64,000 nt of DNA from Siphonodentalium dalli (Eukaryota; Mollusca; Scaphopoda; Gadilida; Siphonodentaliidae). The stretch lies in the NCBI GenBank assembly GCA_032622095.1, contig CP136061.1:12355287-12419286 (forward strand), given 5' to 3'. Position numbers and translations under genes: made by a program. The notes beneath the pieces are model-generated. The model made no database searches, was not told where the DNA came from, and saw only the letters and a list, made by a program, of their open reading frames with translations. Positions 13,928 through 25,879 of the stretch are shown here, piece after piece. Numbering within the stretch: the stretch's first letter is position 1; each line of letters begins with the position of its first letter.

Positions 13928-15075
13928 CTTGTTAGTCCCTGTCACTCGGGATGAGGAGGATACGCCCTCCGGTCAATCTTCTTGTTAGTCCCTGTCACTC
14001 AGGATAAGGAGGATACGCCCTCCGGTCAATCTTCTTGTTAGTCCCTGTCACTTAGGATAAGGAGGATAACCCTCCGTGAATTCCTCTTGTTAGTTCCTGT
14101 CACTCAGGATAAGGAGGATACGCCCTCCGGTCATTCTTCTTGTTAGTCCCTGTCACTTAGGATAAGGAGGATACGCCCTCCGGTCAATCTTCTTGTTAGT
14201 CCCTGTCACTCATGATAAGGAGGATACGCCCTCTGTCCATTCTTCTTGTTAGTCCCTGTCACTCATGATAAGGAGGATACGCCCTCGTGTCATTCTTCTT
14301 GTTAGTCCCTGTCACTTAGGATAAGGAGGATACACCCTCCGTGAATTCCTCTTGTTAGTCCCTGTCACTCAGGATAAGGAGGATACGCCCTCCGGTCAAT
14401 CTTCTTGTTAGTCCCTGTCACTTAGGATAAGGAGGATACGCCCTCCGGCCATTCTTCTTGTTAGTCCCTGTCACTTAGGATAAGGAGGATACACCCTCCG
14501 TGAATTCCTCTTGTTAGTCCCTGTCACTTAGGATAAGGAGGATACGCCCTCCGGTCAATCTTCTTGTTAGTCCCTGTCACTTAGGATAAGGAGGATACAC
14601 CCTCCGTGAATTCCTCTTGTTAGTCCCTGTCACTTAGGATAAGGAGGATACGCCCTCCGGTCAATCTTCTTGTTAGTCCCTGTCACTTAGGATAAGGAGG
14701 ATACGCCCTCCGGCCATTCTTCTTGTTAGTCCCTGTCACTTAGGATAAGGAGGATACACCCTCCGTGAATTCCTCTTGTTAGTCCCTGTCACTTAGGATA
14801 AGGAGGATACACCCTCCGTGAATTCCTCTTGTTAGTCCCTGTCACTCAGGATAAGGAGGATACACCCTCGTGTCATTATTCATGATAAGGATGATACGCC
14901 CTCCGGCCATTCTTCTTGTTAGTCCCTGTCACTCAGTATAAGGAGGATACGCCCTCTGTCCATTCTTCTTGTTAGTCCCTGTCACTCATGATAAGGAGGA
15001 TACGCCCTCTGTCCATTCTTCTTGTTAGTCCCTGTCACTCATGATAAGGAGGATACGCCCTCGTGTCATTCTTCT
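13928..15075. repeat. 53-bp minisatellite, about 21 copies
   Basis: Continues the previous array with the same GATAAGGAGGATACGCCCTC core. Each unit now adds TTGTTAGTCCCTGTCACTTA, giving 53 bp. Subtypes alternate: 'CCGGTCAATC', 'CCGTGAATTCCTC', 'CCGGCCATTC' and 'CGTGTCATTC'. The subtype order repeats in blocks, suggesting multi-unit duplications. Confidence 0.95.
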
Positions 15076-15277
15076 TCAAAACAATCCAATCAGAGTTATC
15101 TTACCAGGAACGGTTTCGAAAATAAAAATTACGACATTTTAGAATTAACGAACAATTTTCGCGGGGAATTTAAAACCCCACACGACATTTTATAACATGA
15201 ATTTGCCTGTAAAACATCGAAAATGCCATTTATACTTTAAATATTGACAAGTTATCTGATGAACTTATGTAATCGAA

Positions 15278-17398
15278 CCCGAAGATATAAATCGTGCCAT
15301 GAATCTCTACTCTGGCTAACGCCCGTAGATATCGTATTCAACCAGTACAAAACCTTGGAACTTTATTATGTTTTGACAGGGAACCTTATACAGTTGAATA
15401 AATGACGCCTGGAATATATTTCTTAGTTAATTCCTGTGCCTTGATAATATATTTCACTGTAGGTGAAGGTCCTAACTAAAAAATTCATGATGTAGCAGGG
15501 GGGGGGTCTGCAAAAAAATTCCGTATATATAGGGGCGGGGTGGGTGGGTGGTCCAGAGGCGGAAAAATGGTGCTTGTAAATTTTTTCCAAAATGGGTTTT
15601 TTTCAAACAATTTACAAGTACTGACCATGTAATGTTGTTTGTAAGCATGTTAGTACCATGCTTGTTGGTATAGAGCTATATAGGCAGCTAAAGTGACTCT
15701 TTAGCCTCAGATTTAGCAACATTCTGGATTTCACAGTATCCCGGACCACTTCACAGTGGACCACCATATTAACGTTCAGGAAACTTATGATCAACGAAAT
15801 AAATATTTAGTAACAAAATTAATATATTATCTGAATAAAAGTAATAAAACAAAAAAACTCACTAATTGGATACTACATGGTGAATACTCAATGATGACTA
15901 CTAGTAGATATCATTAACCTGATTGTTGCATAACATGAAATTGAAAAGGGTATCTCTTAAATTTCTAATGTCTGAAATACTGTCTTGTTCTGGCATGTAA
16001 TCAAATTCATTCCTTCTGGTTATTTCTCATCTTGAATGATTGCAAGTAATGTTAATTTGCAACAATTATCAAAATAAAACTGAATTGGTTATGATGAATG
16101 GCATTACTGTTTACTGCTCAGACAATCCCAAATGAAGGTGACGCTATTCTCATTGAATTTCCGAACTTCATCTGGGAGCTTTACTGCTCAACAAGACGAA
16201 ACTAAAATACTAATTGTATACTGTTATCACTTACAAATAGATGAACTGAAATAATGTGATGCATTCAGATGCATTGAGACATGACAACCGACACTTAACT
16301 TATATTGCAAAAACTTTGTATGGACTGAATTTCATAAAGTCGAACAGGGCCCATAACTCTGGTAGGCATTGGTGGTCACAACCCGCGATATTATGCATAT
16401 TCGTCCCCCATTTCTGGTCCGTCACCATGCCATAGGGCATCAAATATGACAACTGACTCTTGAGTTAAAATTCAAAATGTTTGTACGGACAGACGGCTCG
16501 AGACGTCAACTATATATCCGCCGACTAATATCGGGCAGTATAATAACCATATATCTATGTGTATACATAACCAAAAAACAATTCCCCTCCCACCCCATCC
16601 CGTTGGATAAGACTAAAGAGTTCTTTGATCATGCATATATAATTGTGGAACCCCTGACCTGTTTACCACTATTTACACTGGCCAGTGTTCTCTGTCAGAC
16701 ATAACACACTCGATATATTAAGGCTATAATGGGGTCTTGGGCAATTTGTGACATATAGTCTACCTGCAATGCTTAATTAATATTGTTGTTAGATACTGAA
16801 AACACCATGCAGGAAACACATGGAAATACAGTATATTTTTCGTTTTTCTGATCTGTGTTTACCAATTAGTAAGGCAGTTAACACAGTTATTGAAGAACGG
16901 CTAAAATAAAACCTCTGAAATTTTGATAAAAACATGAGAAACGGGGGGTGGGTCCCCAAAATTTTGGAGGAAAAAAATATTTGTTTTGCAAAAATGGGGT
17001 GGTGGGTCCCTCGAGGTCGGAAAAAAACTTTTTGGGCCCTATATGTGCAATTTTTTTCCAGACCCCCCCCCCCCCCCCCCCCCCCTGGATGTAGGTGACT
17101 TTCTGAGTAATTTTGGGTTGCGGCATTTCTCCTGGGTTAATTAATTCATTGTTTATACTGCGATATCGGCTGGCAAAAGTCACAGAACAGTATGCAATTT
17201 CGAGTTGGGACCTTCACCGACAGTGAAGTACATTATTAAGGAAAAGTTAATAACTAAGAGATATATTCCCTGTGTCATTTTTTTTCGACTGTATAAGGTT
17301 ACCTGTCAAAACTTAAAAAAGTTCCAAGGTTGTGTACAAGTGGAATCTCTGCGGGCGTTAGAAAGAGTAGTTATTCATGACATGATCTCCCGAAGATA
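15278..17398. mobile_element. Foldback transposon M1, ~2.1 kb
   Basis: Inverted terminal repeats of ~180 bp lie at about 15,295-15,475 and 17,205-17,386. The left begins CCATGAATCTCTACTCTGGC, passes ACCAGTACAAAACC and GTTTTGACAGG, and ends GTGAAGGTCC. The right arm is its complement. The direct repeat CCCGAAGATA flanks the element (15,278-15,287 and 17,389-17,398), so a target duplication of at least 10 bp is likely. The interior holds G- and C-rich runs and no recognisable transposase. Related shorter copies are at 38,277-38,637 and 63,252-63,940. Confidence 0.85.
17063..17085. repeat. Poly(C) run of 23
   Basis: An uninterrupted run of 23 C inside the foldback element. Shorter C or G runs occur at 15,499, 20,210-20,223 and 23,139. 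The length should be viewed with caution because homopolymer counts are error-prone. Confidence 0.9.
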
Positions 17399-17610
17399 CA
17401 GAAAATGCAATAAAAAATTTCGCGCCAAAATGGCTGGTAAGACCTTATAGAAGACGATATGTAAATGAGGTAACGAATGAAACCAGGGAATGTAAAGAAA
17501 TATTTCAGAATTACCAAATAATCTATAATCGCTGTAAAAGTGCTATGGACGATTTATTTGTTTATATGAGTAGATAAATTACAAGCCGATGTGTCGGTAT
17601 TCAGCGTTTA

Positions 17611-17702
17611 ATAGCGAGTTTGCGATTTCAAACGGGTACGGGTACCGGTACGGGTACTGGTAGCTACCCGTACCGGTACACGTTTTGAAATCGCAAACTG
17701 TT
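17611..17702. repeat. Palindrome with ACGGGTACCGGT arms
   Basis: The left arm TAGCGAGTTTGCGATTTCAA followed by ACGGGTACGGGTACC pairs with the right arm ACCGGTACACG followed by TTTTGAAATCGCAAACTG. The outer 15 bp, TAGCGAGTTTGCGAT, recur as the complement at 20,848-20,863 next to more GGTACCCGTACCC-type sequence. The two sites may therefore be ends of one ~3.2-kb element or two separate small elements. Confidence 0.75.
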
Positions 17703-18290
17703 TTACGGGTAGAATTAAGCATATCGACGGGTATAGTGTATGGTGAGCCAATTGCAGCACAATATATATGATATAGAGAAATTGTTATCCGCATTCGCTT
17801 TCTTGGCCGACGTTATACTTGCTGTTATGGTTATATGATGGACATCTGCGTGGATAATGGATTGCATTAACCAGGGACGAGGCGAAAGTGGAAGGGGTTG
17901 GCGTCTTTCTTTGACTCATTTTGGTAACATTTTCAATAATTAGCTTTCATAAGTAATTTCCCAGACCGTTCGAGTGTCGTCTAGAACAGATGGAATTTTC
18001 TGACTGAGAAAATATGTTATGATAGCACAAATATACAATTACGCTAATTTAATAATCCAATCATTATTCGGTGTAAAATGTGTTGGTTTAGACCCAGGGT
18101 CCAAGAATGTCCTATATACATGCATGCACTTTTAGTCAGATATAAGACCGAAATTGCCCCTTATATTAGTTGGGGAATATTTAGTCATATAACTGGTAAT
18201 GGGTTGGAATCTTTCGAAGGGTCGGGCAAGAGAATATTCATCCCAAGAATATTTGTCTGCGTCTAAACCCGGATGTAGATAGAACAAGAG
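17703..18290. other. Unassigned sequence
   Basis: No coding frame, RNA gene or repeat recognised. Confidence 0.45.
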
Positions 18291-19345
18291 CTACGCTGGG
18301 CGTGCAAAATACGCCCTCTCTTGGGTCGGCGGAAACTGGTAAAAAAAGGGGCATAACTCTGGTAAAAATTGGCGGACGGAACTCAAATTTGAACTTGACC
18401 TGTGTTTTGGTGGGAGAAAGTAATATACCATATTATCATTGAATCCGATAAGCTCTAGTAAAGTTATCATCCGGACAACAAATTTCAGGGATTTTCTAAG
18501 TCAAATTACGTCAAATAAGGGGCATAACTCCGGTGAAAATTGGGTGGACGGAACCCAAATTCGAACTTGAGCTGTCTTTTCTCCTAATAAACCCACATAC
18601 CAAATTTGATTGAAATCTGTTCACTCTAACTAAAGTTATCATCCGGACAACAAATTTCAGGGATTTTCTAAGTCAAATTACGTCAAAAAAGGGGCCATAA
18701 CTCTCGCAAAAATTATCGCATTAAAACGACATTAGCTGTATTTCGATATATGTAATCCACAAAAAAACGGGTTTTGCGTATAAACATTCCAAACTCGAGT
18801 TATCATCCGGAAACCAAAAAACATAAGAAAAACATAATTTTCTGAGTCGAAAAAGGGGCATAACTCTGCCAAAAATGGTCGGACAGAACCCAAGTTCGAA
18901 CTTGACCTATGTTTTGGTGGGAGAAAGTAATATACCAAATTTGGATTCATTCCGATAAACTATACTAAAGTTATCATCCGGACAACAAATTTCAAGGATT
19001 TTCTAAGTAAAAAAACGTCAAATAAGGGGCATAACTCCGGTGAAAATTGGCGGGCGGAACCCAAATTCGAACTTGAACTTACTTTTCGGCTAATAAACCC
19101 ACATACCAAATTTTATTGAATTTGGTTCAATCTAACTAAAGTTATCATCCGGAAACCAGGTTAACGGACGGACGCCCGGACGTCCATACGCACGACAGGG
19201 TACTTGTGAGGTGCGATCTTTTGTTTGCATGACTTGTGGGGTGCACCCCACAAGTAACGTACGGAAAATCCAATTTTAAAGAGAAAATCCAATTTACAGA
19301 CCAATACTATAATACGGCCGTTTTTTTCAAACGGGCGTATAAAAA
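18291..19345 (+). repeat. S repeat: tandem 'GGGGCATAACTCTGG' blocks
   Basis: Four to five diverged blocks of ~170-180 bp share GGGGCATAACTC(T/C)GG, AATTGGCGGACGGAACCCAA, TTCGAACTTGA and AAAGTTATCATCCGGA. The right edge has a GGACGGACGCCCGGACG run, then AAACGGGCGTATAAAAATC. The same family appears in opposite orientation at 44,335-45,560 and more diverged at 51,400-51,590 and 52,190-52,340. I know such blocks as common interspersed repeats in mollusc DNA. No coding content. Confidence 0.8.
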
Positions 19346-19685
19346 TCAAACTTGTTAAATATAAAGGGTGTTTAATGGTACACTATTCATTATATGGTTC
19401 GAATAAAGAGCGTTTGCTTCACGTCTATGCTAAACAAAGAAAACAGCTAAAAGTCGCTCTGCATGATGACGGTAAGATTGTGCCGAGTATGAGGTGTGTA
19501 TATCAGTATGTGGTGTCACTATCGGCCACTACAATATACAACAGTCTTGGGGTTCAAATGCGCCATGTCCGTTCAAAAGTCAAATATCTATATTAAAATG
19601 AGAAATCAGTCACCACCACATAAGGTACAATAACTGAACGGTTGTATTCAATCGTGTAACACATTCACGGTGTACTTATGCCCAT
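19346..19685. other. Unassigned sequence
   Basis: A 73-codon open frame (19,375-19,596, +) shows no motif I recognise and is not called. Nothing else seen. Confidence 0.4.
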
Positions 19686-20435
19686 GCACAAAGGGTCGAT
19701 AGGGGACGTGGCGAGAGGGTGGTGTATCACCCCAACTTTTGTCAACAGTTGGATATTGCATATACCTAACACACCAAAACATACGTTGAAATTATTCTGT
19801 CATTCAGTTTGATTTTCCAAAAATGTATTAGTGGGGATTTTTTTTTTATATAGTTTTAGACCAACATTTGCAAATATTCCTACTTTTGGTAGAAAAACAT
19901 TCGGGCTATATGGTCAACAGCAGGTTGGAAATATCCAACAAATGTAAAGCTTGAGGAAAGTCAATAATTTATCAATTTTCATGTTCAGATTTCAAAACGT
20001 TCTCACAGCAGACCGAACCATGGTCGACCCGGTATGCCCTGGTCTAACCACATTCAGTGGCTCGTCAATACTGATCATTAATTTGTGAAAAACAAACCAG
20101 GGCGTGAATTTGCCTGGTGTTAGACCACTAGATGTTATGATTTTGCAATTTCCAGGTTCATATCTACAAAACTGTTCTCGTACTGCATGGTCGGCAAGGT
20201 GGACCTCCCCCCCCCCCCCCCCCATCACAGGACTTCTGCAACAAGACTACTGATCCATTTAGAACAGTCCACAATAATATTCAGGACAGTGAAGGATCAG
20301 TTGGGGGAAAAGAGCCCAACGGCGTGCACAATTTGAATTACGCACAAACCTCTGTTTGGTGTGGTTTAAGGGGGTGTATAGTTGGGAATTTGAAGGTGGA
20401 CACCTTCTCAACGCGGAGACCCCCATATAACTACG
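19686..20435 (+). repeat. U dispersed repeat, copy 1
   Basis: About 0.75 kb aligns, in the same orientation, with 22,475-23,202. Shared landmarks in order are CAACAGTTGGA, TTAGACCAACATTTGCA, TTTTCATGTTCAGATTTCAA, CCGGTATG(C/T)CCTGGT, TACTGAT(C/A)ATTAATTT, TTC(C/A)GGTTCA and AAGGTGGACAC. No open frame runs through it. Divergence is high, so this is an old repeat. Confidence 0.75.
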
Positions 20436-21100
20436 TCCCTGTGTCGAGACTGCGTATAGCACCGCCAACTCACTCTCTTAATCATAACATGTCATTACTT
20501 GAGTGAAGACAGTTGTCAGTAAACAAACCGGCGTTCCATAGTTATCTTAGTGTTAGAAGCCGCCTCGATACTTTGAACATAAAACATGGCTTAAATGACA
20601 AATGTATCAATGAGATTTGGCAATGAAATCGTGCAATAAATAGATTAATGCATAGCTGACTGTTATTTCGTAGAACTAATGTACTTTTGAGTGAGAAAAC
20701 TTTAGCGAAAGACTACCAGTCAATGGGATACATCTACCCGTTCCAAATCCCTATCGCTTTATGTGCTGCATTCAAAGTACGCAAATGACCGTGACGATTT
20801 TCACCGATCTACCTGGATCTACCGGTACCCGTACCCGTCCGACGGGTATCGCAAACTCGCTAATACATTAACTATTTAGTATTATTATAGCTTACGTGAC
20901 TTTTTCGCGTTCTGATTTGGTGCACACTGCTATACCATTTTTCGATAGTATCCCAGTAGCTGGCCTACTCACATACTATTTTTTTCTATTTATAGTAACA
21001 CAATAATTTCGCACAATCGGAATGACCCCTGAACACACGGACAATCTTAAACTATAGTGAACGTTACTTGTTGCATATCGGATATCATTAGGTTTATTGC
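20436..21100. other. Mostly unassigned; partner of 17,611 palindrome
   Basis: At 20,828-20,863 the sequence GGTACCCGTACCCG followed by ATCGCAAACTCGCTA is the complement of the left arm at 17,611. The rest shows no gene or repeat. Confidence 0.5.
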
Positions 21101-21103
21101 ATA

Positions 21104-21935
21104 GCGAGGGGACTGAACTCTGTTTTGCAGCTTGGGTCAGACATAGTGCAGCGAGGGGACTGAACTCTGTTTTGAAGCTTGGGACAGACATAGCGTAGCG
21201 AGGGGACTGAACTCTGGTTTGCAGCTTGGGACAGACATAGCGTAGCGAGGGGACTGAACTCTGTTTTGAAGATTGGGACAGACATAGTGCAGCGAGGGGA
21301 CTGAACACTGTTTTGCAGCTTGGGTCAGACATAGTGCAGCGAGGGGACTGAACTCTGTTTTGCAGCTTGGGTCAGACATAGTGCAGCGATGGGACTGAAC
21401 TCTGTTTTGAAGTTTGGGACAGACATAGTGCAGCGAGGGGACTGAACTCTGTTTTGCAGCTTGGGTCAGACATAATGCAGCGAGGGGACTGAACTCTGTT
21501 TTGCAGCTTTTTGACAGACATAGCGTAGCGAGGGGACTGAACTCTGGTTTGCAGATTGGGTCAGATATAGCGTAGCGAGGGGACTGAACTCTGTTTTGCA
21601 GTTTGAGTCAGACATAGCGTAACGAGGGGACTGAACTCTGTTTTGTAGCTTGGGTCAGACATAGTGTAGCGAGGGGTCTGAACTCTAGTTTGCAACTTGG
21701 GTCAGACATATTGTAGCGAGGGGACTGAACTCTGGTTTGCAGTTTGGGTCAGACATAGCGTAGCGAGGGGACTGAACTCTGTTTTCTAGCTTGGGTCAGA
21801 CATAGCGTAGCGAGAGGACTGAACTCTGGTTGGCAGTTTGGGTCAGACATAGCGTAGCGATGGAACTGGACTTTGTTTTGCAGCTTGGGTCAGACATGGT
21901 GTAGCGAGGGGAATGAACTCTGTTTTTGCGGCTTG
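21104..21935. repeat. 47-bp minisatellite, about 18 copies
   Basis: Tandem 47-bp units begin GCGAGGGGACTGAACTCTG, then TTTTGCAGCTTGGGTCAGAC and ATAGTG(C/T)A. Variation is concentrated at TTTGCAGC/TTTGAAGC and TAGTGCA/TAGCGTA. Because 47 is not a multiple of 3, each ORF is short and cycles through three frames. Confidence 0.97.
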
Positions 21936-22059
21936 GGTATACTCACAATCTGGAGAAGTCGTCGTGTTTGTCCGGGAAGTCCCCATCACTCTGATCATAC
22001 TCGCCCCAGCGTCTTGGTTGTCGACCGAATACATCCGGGTCATTCACTTCACTCAACCT

Positions 22060-22425
22060 TCAAAGAGAAATTGGTATAGAAAATCAAAATCACAGAGCAC
22101 CTAATCTCCAATGAGAAATAGGAACACGTATACGAAATCAAAATCACACAGCACGTAATCTTCAATGAGAAATAGGAACATGTATACGAAATCAAAATCA
22201 TAGAGCACGTAATCTTCAATGAGAAATAGGAACATGTATACGAAATCAAAATCACACAGCACGTAATCTTCAATGAGAAATAGGAACATGTATACGAAAT
22301 CAAAATCATAGAGCACGTAATCTTTAATGAGAAATAGGAACATGTATACGAAATCAAAATCATAGAGCACGTAATCTTCAATGAGAAATAGGAACATGTA
22401 TTCGAAATCAAAATCTCACCATCGC
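22060..22425. repeat. 54-bp minisatellite, about 6.7 copies
   Basis: Units of 54 bp contain ATGAGAAATAGGAACATG, TATACGAAATCAAAATCA and GAGCACGTAATCTTCA. Variation is CATAGAGC versus CACACAGC. The period is a multiple of 3 and produces two hydrophobic-looking minus-strand frames (22,049-22,411 and 22,101-22,397), which I regard as artefacts. Confidence 0.95.
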
Positions 22426-22474
22426 CGCATTCAATTCAGACAATCCAATTGTGAGTTCAAATCAGCGACATACC

Positions 22475-23202
22475 GACAGAGGGGGATGTATTGCCCATTC
22501 CCACCCCAAAATGTTCAAAATGGTCAAAATGTTCAACAGTTGGAAATTTCATACCTCACACAACATTAGTTGGAAATTCCACACCAACAATAGAATTGTT
22601 CTCTCAATATGATTTTCTAACAATTTATTAGTGGGAAATTTGTTGTGTTTAGACCAACATTTGCATATTTTGCCTACTTTTGATAAAAAAAAATTGAACT
22701 GAAATGGCCATAAGATGGAAATTTTCCAAAATTAGTGGTAGGTTACGTTGGAAATGTCCAACAACTGGAAAGCTTGAGCCCAGTCTGTGCTAGGATTTTG
22801 CAATTTTCATGTTCAGATTTCAAAATTTACTCACACCGGGCGGAACCATGTATGGTCGTCCGGTATGTCCTGGTCCCTCCCCAGTGGCCACTCAAATACT
22901 GATAATTAATTTAAGCAACACAAATATAGGGTGTGAATTTTCCTTGCGTTTGATCACTATATGTTAGGATTTTACAATTTTCAGGTTCAGATCTCAGAAT
23001 GTTCTCATACTGGTCCAAATCATGGTCGGCCCACTGACTAGTGGTATGTGAGGGATCAGTTGGAAAAAGTCAAAGCCCAATGGTGGGGTGCAACTGGAAT
23101 TACGTAAACTTGTGAGTTTTGTGTGGTTCAAAAAAGGGGGGGGGGGTGCAGTTGGAAAATCCAAGGTGGACACACCAACATAAATAATTTAGCCACGTCC
23201 CT
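22475..23202 (+). repeat. U dispersed repeat, copy 2
   Basis: Diverged direct copy of 19,686-20,435, sharing its ordered landmarks and ending in the same CACGTCCCTG after AAGGTGGACAC. No gene content. Confidence 0.75.
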
Positions 23203-23229
23203 GCTTCAAATGGTCCATAACCGCTCATT

Positions 23230-23375
23230 TTGTCACTGATATACATATATATTGACAAACTCAAAATATATATTGGCAAACGATATACATATGGCAAACG
23301 ATATAAATATATTGACAAACGATATACATATATTGGAAAACGATATAAATATATTGACAAACGATATACATATAC
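23230..23375. repeat. Short AT-rich tandem repeat
   Basis: Units of ~20 bp around ATATACATATATTGACAAACG, partly degenerate. A related block with TTGGCAAACGATATACAT lies at 29,524-29,645. Confidence 0.85.
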
Positions 23376-23387
23376 ACACAGGTATTA

Positions 23388-25018
23388 GGCACAAAAAAAT
23401 GTTTTTTTTAATTTAATAACAATTTCGGAAAGGTATCTATCTCATTTTTGATAGAGGTCAGCATTTTTCTCTACAAAAGCAACATTTTATTTTTTTATTG
23501 ATCTGTAATTGCAGCGCTATGTGACCAAATAATCATAGTTTTCAAAAAAGTTTGGTTCGCCGTCGTATTTGAGATTAGTGAACATAGAAATCATTTAAAG
23601 GTACTCAACCCGTAAAGAGGGTCCCAATCTCAACAGATTCCAACAACAACAATCCGATCAGAGGGTCCTATATTACTATTTCTTTGGCTTTGGGGGTAAA
23701 AAATATTTGATTCGAGTCGAGGAACCCATCAAACAAAGCTCAGAGTCATTAGATATTGATTTTTGAAAATTCTTATGTTCTCGAGATGAGTACTTATAAC
23801 TGCCGTCAATTTGGTAACATGCTCGAGATTTTACGCCAAAATTCTATTCAAACAGACAAGGATGGATAACTCTATAATCAAGTGGGTAATAATAACGAAT
23901 TTTTTACTATCTTCTGGGCCAGAAAGAATTCCCGATAATGAAAAATAATAGATTTCTAAAATCGATATCTAACAAATCTGAGCTTTGATGGGTGACTTCC
24001 TCGACTCGAATCAAATATGTTTGACCCCCGAAGCCATTGAAATAGTAATTGAGAGGAGTTTTATCGGGTTGAGTACCTTTAAAGTTGATAAATCAAATTT
24101 ATTTGGTTGGTACCCGAAACGTCCTTCAATGAAAAATAACAAAATCAAACAATCCAACCCCTAAATCACCGAAATCTATACTCTAATCAACAAACTAATT
24201 AGCCCTATTATTAAACAGACGTTGTTTCACGAAGGACGGCTAAATTTGGGTGTGGTACTCAACATACATGGAGTTTAATAACGATTTTTGTCTTTTTTTT
24301 CCGTCAGATTTACAGATTTATTTTCGCGGGAGGCCATTTTTAAAGTGCGAAACAAACTCGAAAAACGCTGCAGTAATTGACTCCAAAATAAAATAATTTT
24401 ACATCGATAAAAAAAAATGTTTATCTAATTCCTTATCTAGTTGGTATTATATATCCACCGCATGATTTTTGTCATTAATAATGCCGGATATCAATTAAAA
24501 GAGAGATATTAAAATTAATTTAATAAAGTTCAAGTTAGTTTCGCTTTCAGTTTTGCAAAATGGCCTCCCGCGAAAAGATATCTGTAAAACTGACGGAAAA
24601 AAAGGACCTAAATCGTTATTAAACTCGATGTATGTTGAGTACCACCCCCAAATTAGCTGTACTTCATGAAACAACGTCTGTTTGACAATAGGGCTATTTA
24701 GTTTGATGATAATAGTATAGATTTCGGTGATTTAAGGGTTGGATTATTTGATTTTTTGATTTTTCATTGGACGGACGTTTCGGGTACCAAAAAATAAATT
24801 TCATTGACAACTTCGAATGATTTTCTATGCGCACTTGTTTAAAGTACGACGGAAAGCTAAACGTTAACCAAAAATATGATTACTTGGGCACATAATGCTA
24901 GAATTCCAGATCAATTTGATAAAATATTTTGCTTTTGTGATGATGAATTTTGACCTCCTATTTTCACTATCAGCCTTGATACTTACCATTATATATTTTT
25001 ATATTTTTGTTTTTGGCC
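23388..25018. mobile_element. Foldback element with ~0.5-kb inverted arms
   Basis: Left-arm pieces 23,388-23,593 and 24,084-24,357 are the reverse complement of 24,536-25,018. Landmarks are AAAAGCAACATTTTAT, TTGATCTG, AATAATCATAGTTTT, GGTACCCGAAACGTCC, TTTCGGTGATTTA-type and GCGGGAGGCCATTTT. The arms total ~0.48 kb with a ~180-bp centre. The left arm is split by another element (23,600-24,077). No transposase seen. The outermost borders are uncertain because they are AT-rich. Confidence 0.85.
23600..24077. mobile_element. 478-bp MITE inserted in foldback arm
   Basis: Termini are AGGTACTCAACCCG / CGGGTTGAGTACCT. Both flanks read TTTAAA (23,594-23,599 and 24,078-24,083), while the uninterrupted opposite arm of the host reads TTCGAA at that place. 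This fits insertion at a TTAA or TA target. The interior is also partly palindromic: TTTGATTCGAGTCGAGGAA appears near 23,709 and, inverted, near 24,005. A diverged fragment of the same family is at 50,391-50,552. Confidence 0.85.
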
Positions 25019-25700
25019 AATTTTTTTTTTTGCCAAATACCTGTGCATATACATATATCGTCGCTCGAGAATCGCAATGTGCCAACTCCGTTTTTCTGTT
25101 TTCCGAGAAAGTGGCGATTGAACTTTTGGTAATTACAAAATATCGTGATCTCGTTGTATACGCTCTTCAAAATCTGGATATATCTCTGTTGAGGTTAATA
25201 TGATGACTAAACCACACAGGGTACACAAAACATCGAGTAAAATCGCAAGAAATGTTGTTTGGTGGCATTGTATTGTGCAGATAGAACTTTTACTATTTTG
25301 ATTTCAGTTTTCTGAGATGAAACAGTATAGCCCTAACTATTTCTCGATTATTTCAATTTATCTCATGTCTTATCTCTATAGATATAACATTGTATATAAT
25401 ATAAGCATACATAACAAGAGCCACTACTTATATTATTCATGCATTGTTCTGGGAGTAAAAGCATGGCGGTCAGGGGTGGCGACATCAGTTGTTACGAACC
25501 CTGGATGATACGGACCCCGGTTGATACGGACACTGATGTATACGGACCCCGGCTGGTATTGACCCCGGCTGGTATGGACCCCGGCTGGTATGTAAGAACA
25601 TCGCGATATGACTGAAATATGTTTTCTTGCATGTGTTTCAGAAATTTTGAATTTATAGTTCAATTCAATAAATAGTTTGAATAAATAGTTCTAGAATTCT
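25019..25700. other. Mostly unassigned; short GC repeat at 25,500
   Basis: At about 25,505-25,592 there are five imperfect units of GACCCCGGCTGGTAT / GACCCCGGTTGATAC. The rest is AT-rich without recognisable genes. The flanking open frames have no motif. Confidence 0.6.
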
Positions 25701-25865
25701 AGAGCATTTATATAAAGAAAAAGAACCCCAGGAACCAAGATGAAGAACCAGTAGTTGGTTCTTCGTGCTTCAAAGTTCAAACACAGTTGTAGAACCAACA
25801 TTACCTACAATACTGCTGTTTTGGTTCTTGAGAATTGAAAAACCAAAAGTGGACAGACGGATTAT
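25700..25865. repeat. AAGAACCAA-rich block, left
   Basis: Repeated AAGAACC and its complement GGTTCTT (for example AAGAACCAGTAGTTGGTTCTT), matching the larger block at 27,766-28,250. The two blocks bracket the inverted trinucleotide region. Confidence 0.75.
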
Positions 25866-25879
25866 TTACAACTAAACTT

